DNA of 64,000 nucleotides from Salinispora oceanensis. GTDB taxonomy: Bacteria > Actinomycetota > Actinomycetes > Mycobacteriales > Micromonosporaceae. Below the pieces are notes generated by a model that saw only the letters and a program-made list of their open reading frames with translations, did no database searches and was not told the DNA's origin. The position numbers were made by a program, and so were the translations under genes. Positions within the stretch are counted from its first letter, which is position 1; every line of letters begins with the position of its first letter. The stretch covers positions 3,504,523-3,568,522 of the forward strand of contig NZ_KB911579.1 in NCBI RefSeq assembly GCF_000383575.1. Direction: 5' to 3'. Shown one piece after another: positions 35,271 through 47,481 of the stretch.

Positions 35271-36050
35271 ATGAAGACGCTGATCGTCTATGCCCACCCA
35301 GAGTCGAAGTCGCTCAACGGCTCGCTGAAGGACCTCGCCGTCGCCACCCTGCGTACCGCCGGACACGAGGTGCGGGTCAGCGACCTGTACGCGATGAACT
35401 GGAAGGCGGTCGTGGACCGCACGGACTACGAGCCCGACGCCTCCGGTCGGCTGAAGGTCGCCCTGGACTCGGGCCGAGCCTTCGACGCCGGGACACTCAC
35501 CCCGGACGTCCTCGTCGAGCAGGAGAAGCTGCTCTGGGCCGACACGGTCATCTTTCAGTTCCCGCTGTGGTGGTTCACCATGCCCGCGATCCTCAAGGGC
35601 TGGGTGGACCGGGTGTTCAGCCTGCACTTCGCGTACGGCGTCGGCGAGTACAGCGACACCAGGTTCGGCGACCGCTTCGGCGAAGGCACCCTGGCCGGCC
35701 GGAAGGCACTGCTGTCGGTAACCGCCGGGGGATCGGAGCCGCACTACTCTGATCGGGGGATCAACGGCCCCATTGAGGACCTGCTGTTCCCGATCCAGCA
35801 CGGCATTCTCTACTACCCGGGTATGGAGGTGCTGCCGCCGTTCGTGCTGTACGGCGCCGATCGGCTGACCGACGAGGACTACCCGGACATCGCCAAAGCC
35901 TGGACGCAGCGCCTGCTCACCCTGGAGTCGACCGAGCCGATCGCGTTCCGACAGCAGAACTCCGGCGATTACGAGATCCCCTCGTTGCGGCTGAAGGAAG
36001 GGCTGGAGCCCAGGGGCCGTACCAGCTTCGGGCTGCACCTGCGGGGCTGA
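35271..36050 (+). CDS. NAD(P)H:quinone oxidoreductase-like flavoprotein
   Basis: A 259-residue flavodoxin-fold (DT-diaphorase/KefF/MdaB) protein. The FMN/FAD-binding opening LIVYAHPESKSLNGSL and the QFPLWWFTMPAILKGWVDRVF segment are typical, as is the TAGGSEPHYSD loop. It likely performs two-electron reduction of quinones or similar compounds to protect against redox stress. ATG 35271 has a GGGAGCC site. It is divergent from the MmyB-type regulator, which probably represses it and responds to its substrate. Confidence 0.87.
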   Translation: MKTLIVYAHPESKSLNGSLKDLAVATLRTAGHEVRVSDLYAMNWKAVVDRTDYEPDASGRLKVALDSGRAFDAGTLTPDVLVEQEKLLWADTVIFQFPLWWFTMPAILKGWVDRVFSLHFAYGVGEYSDTRFGDRFGEGTLAGRKALLSVTAGGSEPHYSDRGINGPIEDLLFPIQHGILYYPGMEVLPPFVLYGADRLTDEDYPDIAKAWTQRLLTLESTEPIAFRQQNSGDYEIPSLRLKEGLEPRGRTSFGLHLRG

Positions 36051-36084
36051 CCGCGGTCGCCCACCACCGCCTCGACGATCTGTC

Positions 36085-36906
36085 TCAGCCGGGACGTTCG
36101 GGTTGGCAGGTCGGGCACCAGTAGGTGACCCGCTCGCCCTGCTCCTGCCGGCGGATCGTGGTGCCGCAGCGGCGGCAGGGCTGAGCCCGCCGGCCGTACA
36201 CGTAGGTGGTCTGTCCCCGGTGCCGCGATCCGGTGGTGCTCTGGGTCCAGCGCCCCCGGTTGGCGGCGAGCAGCCGTTGCGCCAGGGCGACCAGGCCGAT
36301 CAGGTCGGGTACGGCGCGTACCGGCGTCCAGGGCGACACCCCGCGCAGGAACAGCACCTCGCACTTGTAGAGGTTGCCGACCCCGGCGAGGCTGCGTTGG
36401 TCGAGCAGGGCGGTGCCGATGGTGACCTCGGGGCCGGCGGTCAGGCGCTGGACCGCCTCGACCGGGTCCCAGTCGGGGCCGAGGAGGTCCGGGCCGAGAT
36501 GGCCGACGAGGCGGTGCTCCGCGGTGGTCGGCACGAGGGCGAGGTCGTGCAGGTGATAGCCGACGGCCACCGCCCGGGGGCCGCGCAGCACCGCCCGGAT
36601 CAGGTGCGCCGGGTGGGCGGACCAGCGCCCTCCGGGCGGATACGTTCGCCAGCTGCCGTCCATCCGTAGGTGCGAGTGCAGCGTCCAGCGCTCGCCGTCG
36701 CTGTGGTCGTCGCCGTGGTCGGTGCGCGGAGCCGTGAGCCGCAGCAGCAGGTGTTTGCCCCGGCTGGTTGACTCCCGGACCGTCCAGCCGGCGAGGTTCG
36801 TCGTGGCGAGCTGTGGCACGCGGAAATCAGCGCCGATCAACCGGTCGCCGGCCAGCGCCCGCTGAAGTACGTGGGCGGTGTTCCAGACGGTGTCGCCTTC
36901 GGGCAC
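36085..36906 (-). CDS. nei2: Formamidopyrimidine/endonuclease VIII-type DNA glycosylase (Nei2)
   Basis: A 273-residue base-excision repair glycosylase/lyase. The N-terminus MPEGDTV carries the catalytic P2 nucleophile and E3 (the PEGD form typical of Nei). The helix-two-turn-helix segment (SLAGVGNLYKCEVLF) and a C-terminal zinc finger (CRRCGTT...WCPTCQ) are present. It excises oxidised bases. It follows the SAM hydrolase gene by 39 bases in the leftward lhr cluster; Lhr and Nei2 are often neighbours in actinobacteria. Confidence 0.9.
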   Translation of the reverse strand: MPEGDTVWNTAHVLQRALAGDRLIGADFRVPQLATTNLAGWTVRESTSRGKHLLLRLTAPRTDHGDDHSDGERWTLHSHLRMDGSWRTYPPGGRWSAHPAHLIRAVLRGPRAVAVGYHLHDLALVPTTAEHRLVGHLGPDLLGPDWDPVEAVQRLTAGPEVTIGTALLDQRSLAGVGNLYKCEVLFLRGVSPWTPVRAVPDLIGLVALAQRLLAANRGRWTQSTTGSRHRGQTTYVYGRRAQPCRRCGTTIRRQEQGERVTYWCPTCQPERPG

Positions 36907-36945
36907 CTCCCCATCCTCCCGCTCGGGCGGCCTCGGCGCTGCCGG

Positions 36946-37758
36946 TCAACCGGCGGTGACGCGGAGTTGGTCGCCCGGTGCCACCCCGAGCCGGTCGGCG
37001 GCCCGCCCACCGTTGACCGCGACCGCGACCAGGCCGGCCGAGTCCACGTGCACCAACAGCCCTCCCGGCGGTGCGTCGTCGAACGTCCGGGCGTGCACCG
37101 CGTACGCACCGACGCGGTCCGGGCCCGTTGGTCGGTGCGCGACCCGAAGGGATTGGGGTAGCGGTTCCAGTAGGGCGCCCGTCGCCGCGAGCTGCACGTT
37201 GCCGAAATGGTCCACGGTCAGTATCTCGGCGGTGAACCCGTCCGGCTCTGGTCGGACCAGCGGGGTAGGCAGCCGGACCAGGGTGTCCGGTTCGACGGCC
37301 GGGCCGGCGTCGGCGAGCGGCGCACCGAGCGCCAGCCGGGCTGCGACCGGCGCGAAGATGTCCCGGCCGTGGAAGGTGGCGGACAGCTGCGTTCCGAGCC
37401 AGTCCGGGTTCGTCAGCTCCACCGCGGCGCTGACCCCGCCGAGCGCCGTCGCCGCCTCCAGTAGCAGCCCGTTGTCCGGTCCGACCAGCAGTCCGTCCCC
37501 GGCGGCGAGGGCGATCGCCCGGCGGGCCGTGCCCACCCCGGGGTCGACCACGGCGACGTGGACGGCCGCCGGCAGGTACGGCACGGTCTGCGCCAGCACC
37601 GCCGCACCGCGCCGGACGTCGCCGGGTGGGACCAGGTGGGTCACATCGATCACCCGGGCGGTGGGCGCCAGCCGGGCCAGCGTCCCATGGCAGGCGGCCA
37701 CGAAGCCGTCGGCGAGACCGTAGTCGGTGGTGAAGGAGATCCAGGGCGTCGGCGCCAT
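36946..37758 (-). CDS. SAM hydroxide adenosyltransferase (DUF62 family)
   Basis: A 270-residue enzyme of the family that hydrolyses S-adenosylmethionine to adenosine and methionine; the fluorinase and the Salinispora chlorinase SalL belong to the same superfamily. The FTTDYG opening and the Asp-Arg-His set (D72, R79 and H130 in VVDPGVGTARR and FHGRDIFAP) match the hydroxide-adding group rather than a halogenase. A TAGCCT hexamer lies seven bases before the ATG. It is flanked by lhr upstream and nei2 downstream on the same strand. Confidence 0.87.
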   Translation of the reverse strand: MAPTPWISFTTDYGLADGFVAACHGTLARLAPTARVIDVTHLVPPGDVRRGAAVLAQTVPYLPAAVHVAVVDPGVGTARRAIALAAGDGLLVGPDNGLLLEAATALGGVSAAVELTNPDWLGTQLSATFHGRDIFAPVAARLALGAPLADAGPAVEPDTLVRLPTPLVRPEPDGFTAEILTVDHFGNVQLAATGALLEPLPQSLRVAHRPTGPDRVGAYAVHARTFDDAPPGGLLVHVDSAGLVAVAVNGGRAADRLGVAPGDQLRVTAG

Positions 37759-37771
37759 GGAGGGAAGGCTA
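37759..37771 (-). promoter_or_regulatory. Leaderless-type -10 element of the SAM hydrolase gene
   Basis: On the minus strand TAGCCT, seven bases, then ATG 37758. A GGAGGG run on the plus strand here is not a ribosome-binding site for this gene. Confidence 0.4.
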
Positions 37772-37799
37772 GCTGAGCCAACCGGTCGACCCGGGCACC

Positions 37800-37860
37800 C
37801 GGCGGATAGCCCAGGGCGGCCCGAAATCGGCGGATAGCCCGGGCGCCCCGAAACCGGCGG
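37800..37860. repeat. Tandem repeat between lhr and the SAM hydrolase gene
   Basis: A 28-base unit starting CGGCGGATAGCCC (37800-37827) is followed directly by a 27-base copy (37828-37854) and by the first bases of a third. It fills most of the gap before the lhr stop codon. Confidence 0.7.
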
Positions 37861-37865
37861 GACGA

Positions 37866-42566
<4,701 letters not shown>

Positions 42567-42630
42567 GTCCCCATCGTGCCCCCACGGTCCGACACGTATC
42601 CGAAGAGCTGTGGCGTTCTGTCCGTCTAGA

Positions 42631-42712
42631 CGCTAAAAGCATTGAATGTAACTATGAATTGCTTAAGTCTTAGTTAACTGCTTGATTGTGACCCACAACA
42701 TAAAGTAACTTC
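42631..42712. promoter_or_regulatory. AT-rich divergent promoter region
   Basis: About 80 bases with unusually high A+T for this window lie between lhr (leftward) and a rightward gene. TAACTA (42649-42654) and TAGTTA (42671-42676) form an inverted repeat, and TTGATT (42682) is -35-like. No single promoter assignment fits standard spacing well. Confidence 0.5.
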
Positions 42713-42740
42713 CTCGCGATGTAGTGCGAGTGGAGGGCGG

Positions 42741-43133
42741 ATGGCGGTCGAGAAGGCGCCGGCGGTGGTGTCGACGACGAGTAAGCGGGCGGCCCGGGCT
42801 GGCACCGATGTGCTGATCCGGAAGGTCGACGGTCATCTCGCCGCCGTCCGCGCCGGCCTGGCCGAGCCCGAGTTGGAACTCGCCGAGCGGCTCGCCCAGG
42901 TGCTGCGCGAGCTGGTCGTCTCCACGGCCCGGGCCAGCGCCGCGGACCGGGGTCGGGTGCGCGCGGCCGTGCACTACTTCGTTCTGCGCCGGGAGAGCCG
43001 GGGGCGGTTGCTCTCGGTGCGCTCGCTGACCGCCGCCCAGCGGGTCGTCAACCGCGTCGTGCTCGACCTCGGGCGTCCTGACCTGCTGGTCGAGGCGCGT
43101 TGGGATTGTCGCCCCGGGAGCCCGCCGCGCTGA
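42741..43133 (+). CDS. Hypothetical protein (130 aa)
   Basis: A soluble, basic, helix-rich protein. The middle (about residues 30-75) has amphipathic helices (LAERLAQVLRELVVSTA) and the part to residue 115 is arginine-rich, which could suit nucleic acid binding. The ATG has a GAGGG site at good spacing. It reads away from lhr across an AT-rich region and has no co-directional partner nearby. No family was recognised. Codon usage is as GC-rich as in neighbouring genes, so it is probably a real gene. Confidence 0.6.
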   Translation: MAVEKAPAVVSTTSKRAARAGTDVLIRKVDGHLAAVRAGLAEPELELAERLAQVLRELVVSTARASAADRGRVRAAVHYFVLRRESRGRLLSVRSLTAAQRVVNRVVLDLGRPDLLVEARWDCRPGSPPR

Positions 43134-43291
43134 CTGCCCCGGGGGCCAGTGTCCCGCTGGTTGCCTTCAGGCCGGTTCACGTCTTGCCGTACGGGGAGTG
43201 TCAGGGCACGCTGAGATAGCGAAAGCTGTCAATGTAGTCCCGGATGTGCGGTCGTGCCCACCGGTACGGCCCGCCCCGACCCGGAGGACCC

Positions 43292-44848
43292 ATGAGAACC
43301 CGTACCCCTCGACCCGTCTGGCCGGCGCTGCTGGCCGTCGTGGCCGTGACAGCGCTGACCGCCACCGCGGCCGCCGCTGCGCCGGTGCACCCCCGCCTCG
43401 CGCCGTCCCCGGCTGCCGTTGACGCCCCGGACGTCCCGCTGGCCAACGTGAAGGCCCACCTGACCCAGCTCCAGTCGATCGCCAACGCCAACGGCGGAAA
43501 CCGGGCGCACGGTCGACCCGGCTACCTGGCCTCGGTGAACTACCTGCGGTCGCAGCTCGACGCGGTCGGCTACACCACCACCGTGCAGTCGTTCACCTAC
43601 GCCGGTGCGACCGGCTACAACCTGCTCGCCGAATGGCCAACGGGTGACCCGGACGCCGTGGTCCTGACCGGAGCGCACCTGGACGGCGTCACCAGTGGAC
43701 CGGGCATCAACGACAACGGGTCCGGCTCGGCGGCCATCCTCGAGGTGGCACTGGCCGTGCCGAGCAGCGGCTTCACCCCGGACAAGCGGTTACGGTTCGC
43801 CTGGTGGGGCGCGGAGGAGCTGGGTCTGCGCGGTTCCCGTCACTACGTGAACAGCCTGTCGGGCGCGGAGCGCGACCGGATCAAGCAGTATCTCAACTTC
43901 GACATGGTGGCTTCGCCGAACGCCGGCTACTTCGTCTACGACGGCGACGACTCCGACGGGGTGGGTGCCGGCCCCGGGCCCGAGGGCTCCGCCGAGATCG
44001 AGCAGACCATCCAGGCGTACTACACCTCGATCGGTGTGACGACCCAGGGGACCGACTTCAACGGCCGCAGCGACTACGGGCCGTTCATCGCAGTCGGCAT
44101 CCCGGCCGGGGGCACGTTCACCGGCGCGGAGGGCATCAAGTCCAGCTCCCAGGCGGCGCTCTGGGGCGGGACGGCGGGACAGGCTTTCGACTCCTGCTAC
44201 CACCGTTCGTGCGACACCATCGCCAACGTCAACGACACGGCGTTGGACCGCAACGCCGACGCGATCGCGTACACGGTGTGGGAGTTGGCCCAGACGTCCC
44301 CGCCGGGGGAGACGGTCTGGAGCGACACCTTCGAGACCGCCACCGGCTGGGTCGTGGACCCGGCCGGCACCGACACCGCCACCACCGGGGCCTGGGAACG
44401 CGGCGACCCCGCCACCACCAGCAGTTCCGGGACCACCCTCCAACTCGGCACCACGGTGAGCGGTAGCTTCGACCTGGTCACCGGCGCGGCCGCGGGCAGC
44501 AGCGCGGGCAGTCACGACGTCGACGGTGGCGTCACCACGATCCAGTCCCCGGCGGTCAGCTTGCCGTCGACCGGCGCGCTGACCCTCAGCTTCTCCTGGT
44601 ACCTCGCCCATCTCAGCAACGCCACCAGTGCCGACTACCTGCGGGTCCGGGTGGTGGGCAGCAGCACCGTGACGGCGTTGAACGTCACCGGCGCGGCGAG
44701 CAACCGGGCGGGGTCCTGGCAGATAGCCAGCACGGACATATCGGCTCTAAGCGGGCAAACAGTACAAATACTGATCGACGTGGCGGATGCCAGCAACCCG
44801 AGCCTGGTGGAGGCCGCCGTCGACGACGTGCGGATCACCCAGAGCTGA
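43292..44848 (+). CDS. Secreted M28 family aminopeptidase
   Basis: A 518-residue exported zinc aminopeptidase like that of Streptomyces griseus. A clear signal peptide ends near residue 30 (TATAAAAA-P). The zinc ligands and catalytic glutamate H129, D141, E176, D204 and H304 keep the 12/35/28-residue spacings of the S. griseus enzyme. After residue ~330 comes a beta-rich C-terminal domain of the proprotein-convertase-P type. CGGAGG precedes ATG 43292. The codons for residues ~478-493 are unusually AT-rich. A strong terminator hairpin follows the stop. Confidence 0.92.
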   Translation: MRTRTPRPVWPALLAVVAVTALTATAAAAAPVHPRLAPSPAAVDAPDVPLANVKAHLTQLQSIANANGGNRAHGRPGYLASVNYLRSQLDAVGYTTTVQSFTYAGATGYNLLAEWPTGDPDAVVLTGAHLDGVTSGPGINDNGSGSAAILEVALAVPSSGFTPDKRLRFAWWGAEELGLRGSRHYVNSLSGAERDRIKQYLNFDMVASPNAGYFVYDGDDSDGVGAGPGPEGSAEIEQTIQAYYTSIGVTTQGTDFNGRSDYGPFIAVGIPAGGTFTGAEGIKSSSQAALWGGTAGQAFDSCYHRSCDTIANVNDTALDRNADAIAYTVWELAQTSPPGETVWSDTFETATGWVVDPAGTDTATTGAWERGDPATTSSSGTTLQLGTTVSGSFDLVTGAAAGSSAGSHDVDGGVTTIQSPAVSLPSTGALTLSFSWYLAHLSNATSADYLRVRVVGSSTVTALNVTGAASNRAGSWQIASTDISALSGQTVQILIDVADASNPSLVEAAVDDVRITQS

Positions 44849-44852
44849 CCGT

Positions 44853-44891
44853 GTGCCGGAAGGGTCCGCGTCGCCGTGACCCTTCCGGCAC
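44853..44891 (+). terminator. 14-bp perfect hairpin after the aminopeptidase gene
   Basis: GTGCCGGAAGGGTC pairs with GACCCTTCCGGCAC around an 11-base loop, starting 4 bases after the stop. There is no U-tract, but the stem is very stable. Confidence 0.8.
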
Positions 44892-44918
44892 CGCCAGCGT
44901 ACTTTCAGGTACTCCCGA

Positions 44919-44931
44919 TAAAATGGATGGC
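44919..44931 (+). promoter_or_regulatory. Leaderless-type -10 element before the 33-codon ORF
   Basis: TAAAAT, seven bases, then ATG 44932. It is the best match to a -10 consensus in this stretch and lies just after the terminator of the upstream gene. Confidence 0.45.
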
Positions 44932-45033
44932 ATGATCGACTCGTCTGCCCAGGAGGGCAGCAGTAGCGAGCCGGGTTATGCCCGGCTATCCCTGGCCCCG
45001 AGATCGACGGGAGCCCTGAAGCTCCCGTGTTGA
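44932..45033 (+). CDS. Candidate leaderless 33-aa leader ORF
   Basis: ATG 44932 starts seven bases after a TAAAAT hexamer and opens a 33-codon ORF (MIDSSAQEG...ALKLPC). Its TGA (45031-45033) overlaps the start of the CNNM transporter gene: GTG 45027 lies inside it, and TTG 45030 forms a TTGA overlap. Three potential hairpins fall within it. This layout suggests a leader peptide whose translation controls the downstream gene, or a small coupled protein. It is hydrophilic, with one Cys as the last residue. Evidence is positional only. Confidence 0.4.
   Translation: MIDSSAQEGSSSEPGYARLSLAPRSTGALKLPC
44945..45028 (+). promoter_or_regulatory. Three-hairpin leader of the CNNM/CBS operon
   Basis: The stems are CTGCCC/GGGCAG (44945-44960), GCCGGG/CCCGGC (44970-44986) and ACGGGAGC/GCTCCCGT (45007-45028). 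The last is a perfect 8-bp stem with a CCTGAA loop. It contains the only GGGAG ribosome-binding-like sequence and the first bases of the GTG start codon, so it could block translation when folded. Confidence 0.5.
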
Positions 45034-46397
45034 TCGTCGTTGGGCTCCTCTTCATCGTTGTCCTCACCGCAGCCACCGGATACTTCGTGGCACAGGAGTT
45101 CGGCTACGTCGCCGTGGATCGGGGCAAGCTCAAGCAGCGTGCCGCCGAAGGTGACAAGGCCTCGGCCCGGGCCCTGGAGGTGACCGGACGGCTGTCGTTC
45201 ATGCTCTCCGGCGCCCAGCTCGGCATCACGGTCACCGCGCTGCTGGTCGGCTACGTCGCCGAGCCGTATCTCGGCGCTGGCCTGGCTGACCTGCTCGGGT
45301 TGTCCGGGATGTCCGACCGGGTCAGCGGGCCGCTGTCCGTCGCCTTCGCGCTGCTCATCGCCACCATCGTGCAGATGGTGCTGGGTGAGCTGGCACCCAA
45401 GAACCTCGCTATCGCCCGCCCCGAGGCGCTCGCTCGGGCGCTCGCCGGCTCCACCCTGATCTACCTCAAGGCCGCCGGTCCAGTGATCAAGCTCTTCGAC
45501 CGGGCGGCCGTCCGGCTGCTCCGCCGGGCGGGTGTGGAGCCCGTTGAGGAGCTGCCCAGCGGGGCGACCCTGGAGGATCTGGAGCAGATCATCGCCGAGT
45601 CCCGCGAGGGCGGGCACCTCACCGCGGAGATGTCCACCCTGCTGGACCGCGGGTTGGATTTCCGTCAGCTCACCGCCGGGGAAGCCATGGTGCCCCGGGT
45701 CGACGTGCACACCGTCCGCGCCCACGAGCCGGTCAGCCGCGTCGTCGAGCTACTCGAGACCGGCCGTTCCCGGTTTCCCGTCCAGGGGGCCGAGGGTGTT
45801 GACGACGTGATTGGTGTGACCGGCATCGCCGATGTGCTCGGTGTGCCGTTGGAGCGCCGAACCACCACCCCGGTCGGTACGGTGTCCGTTCCCCCGCTGC
45901 TGGTGCCGGAGACCCTGCCGTTGCCGACGGTGCTGGACCGGCTGCGCTCCAGTCACCGGCAGCTCGCCTGCGTGGTTGACGAGTACGGTGGCTTCGCCGG
46001 TGTGATCACCTTGGAGGACATCGCCGAGGAGCTGGTGGGGCCGATCCGAGACGAGGACGATCCGCCGGAGCGGATACCGACCCGGCAGCGCGATGGCTCC
46101 TGGGTGGTGCCGGCCCGCTGGCGGATCGACGAGGTCGCCGACAGCACCGGCATCTCGCTGCCCGTGGCCCCGGAGTACGACACGCTCTCCGGGCTGGTCA
46201 TGCGGGAGCTGGGCCGGGTACCCGAGGTGGGTGACCAACTGGAGGTCGCCCTGCCGGCAGACGGGGATGAGGCGGCGGCCGGCCCCCGGGCGCTGGTTGA
46301 GGTGCTCGTGGTCGACCGGCACGTCGCCGACTCGGTCCGGCTGCGCCTGCAGGAGTCGGAAGGCCAGCCGGAAGGTCAGCCGGAGGTGCAGGCATGA
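45027..46397 (+). CDS. CNNM/HlyC-CorC family membrane protein with CBS domains
   Basis: A 456-residue protein with an N-terminal CNNM (DUF21) domain of three or four helices (residues 1-150, including SGAQLGITVTALLVGYVAEP). A CBS pair (about residues 215-340, with VPRVDVHTV and VVDEYGGFAGVITLEDIAEELVGPI) and a CorC_HlyC domain at the C-terminus follow. The family is linked to Mg2+/Co2+ transport and resistance. The start is uncertain between GTG 45027 and TTG 45030; both overlap the stop of the small leader ORF. The next gene is a paralogue overlapping by four bases. Confidence 0.88.
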   Translation: MLIVVGLLFIVVLTAATGYFVAQEFGYVAVDRGKLKQRAAEGDKASARALEVTGRLSFMLSGAQLGITVTALLVGYVAEPYLGAGLADLLGLSGMSDRVSGPLSVAFALLIATIVQMVLGELAPKNLAIARPEALARALAGSTLIYLKAAGPVIKLFDRAAVRLLRRAGVEPVEELPSGATLEDLEQIIAESREGGHLTAEMSTLLDRGLDFRQLTAGEAMVPRVDVHTVRAHEPVSRVVELLETGRSRFPVQGAEGVDDVIGVTGIADVLGVPLERRTTTPVGTVSVPPLLVPETLPLPTVLDRLRSSHRQLACVVDEYGGFAGVITLEDIAEELVGPIRDEDDPPERIPTRQRDGSWVVPARWRIDEVADSTGISLPVAPEYDTLSGLVMRELGRVPEVGDQLEVALPADGDEAAAGPRALVEVLVVDRHVADSVRLRLQESEGQPEGQPEVQA

Positions 46398-47458
46398 GCG
46401 TCAGTGTTGCTCTCGCGGCTTCGGTGGTCCTGCTGGCGTTGAATGGGTTCTTCGTCGCCGCCGAGTTCGCTCTCGTGGCGAGCAAGAGCTACCGGCTGGA
46501 GCAGGCCGCCGCCGGTGGTGGCCGAGGTGCCCGGGCCGCGTTGGACGGCGTACGCGAACTCTCGCTGATGTTGGCCGGCGCGCAACTGGGCATCACCCTG
46601 TGCACGCTGGGGCTCGGTGCGCTGGCCGAACCGGCGATCGAGCGGCTGCTCAGCCCGCTGCTGTATGCCGTGGGCCTGCCCAGCGCGGCGAGCCACGTGA
46701 TCGCGTTGATCTTCGCGTTGAGCCTGGTGACCTTCCTGCACTTGGTGGTGGGGGAGATGGCGCCGAAGTCGTGGGCGATCACCGACGCGGAGCGGTCGGC
46801 GACGTTGTTGGCGCTGCCGTTCCGCGCTTTCGCCCGGGTCGCCCGGCCGGTGCTGTCGGCGCTGAACTCCCTGGCGAACGGCATCCTGCGGCTGGTCAAG
46901 GTCCAACCACAGGATCAGCTTGCCCAGGTGCACGGCCCGGAGGAGCTGCGCCTCCTACTGGAGCAGTCCCGCGAGCACGGGCTCCTCGGTGCCGAGCAGC
47001 ACGAGTTGCTGACCAGCATGCTGCAGTTGCAGGGCACCACCGTGGCGCAGGTGATGGAACCGTTCGACCGGATCGTCACCGTGCGACGGGACGCGGACGC
47101 GGGCCAGATCGAGCAGGTCAGCCGCGACAGCGGGCGATCCCGCCTGGCGGTGCTCGACGAGGCCGGTGACGTCTGCGGGCTGGTGCACGTACGGGAGGCG
47201 GTTCGGGCCGCGGCCAGCCGTCCGACGGCGACTGCCGAGAAGTTGATGACGACCGCGTTCACCCTGCCCTCGTCCGCCACGGTCACCGAGGCGGTGGCGG
47301 CGATGCGGGCCCGGCGTTCTCAGCTGGCGTTGGTCCGCAACGGTGGGGGGCCGACCCGTCCGGTCGGTTTCGTCGCGCTCGAGGACCTGCTGGAGGAGGT
47401 CATCGGCGAGTTCGACGACGAGACGGACCAGGTTCCTCGGGGACGGCGGTTGCGCTGA
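46394..47458 (+). CDS. Second CNNM/CBS family membrane protein
   Basis: A 354-residue protein with the same CNNM domain (LNGFFVAAEFALVASK, LAGAQLGITLCTLGLGALAEP) and a CBS pair ending VGFVALEDLLEEVIGEFDDE. It lacks the C-terminal CorC_HlyC domain of its neighbour. The ATG overlaps the upstream stop (ATGA, 46394-46397), so the two paralogues are translated together and may form a hetero-oligomer. Such tandem long/short CNNM pairs are common in actinobacteria. Confidence 0.88.
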   Translation: MSVSVALAASVVLLALNGFFVAAEFALVASKSYRLEQAAAGGGRGARAALDGVRELSLMLAGAQLGITLCTLGLGALAEPAIERLLSPLLYAVGLPSAASHVIALIFALSLVTFLHLVVGEMAPKSWAITDAERSATLLALPFRAFARVARPVLSALNSLANGILRLVKVQPQDQLAQVHGPEELRLLLEQSREHGLLGAEQHELLTSMLQLQGTTVAQVMEPFDRIVTVRRDADAGQIEQVSRDSGRSRLAVLDEAGDVCGLVHVREAVRAAASRPTATAEKLMTTAFTLPSSATVTEAVAAMRARRSQLALVRNGGGPTRPVGFVALEDLLEEVIGEFDDETDQVPRGRRLR

Positions 47459-47481
47459 TCTGGTCTGGGTAACCGGGGCCG

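Noticed and set aside
36946..37758. Possible SalL-type chlorinase
   Set aside because: The gene is in the same superfamily, but the Asp-Arg-His set fits the common hydroxide adenosyltransferase and no salinosporamide-type cluster is present.
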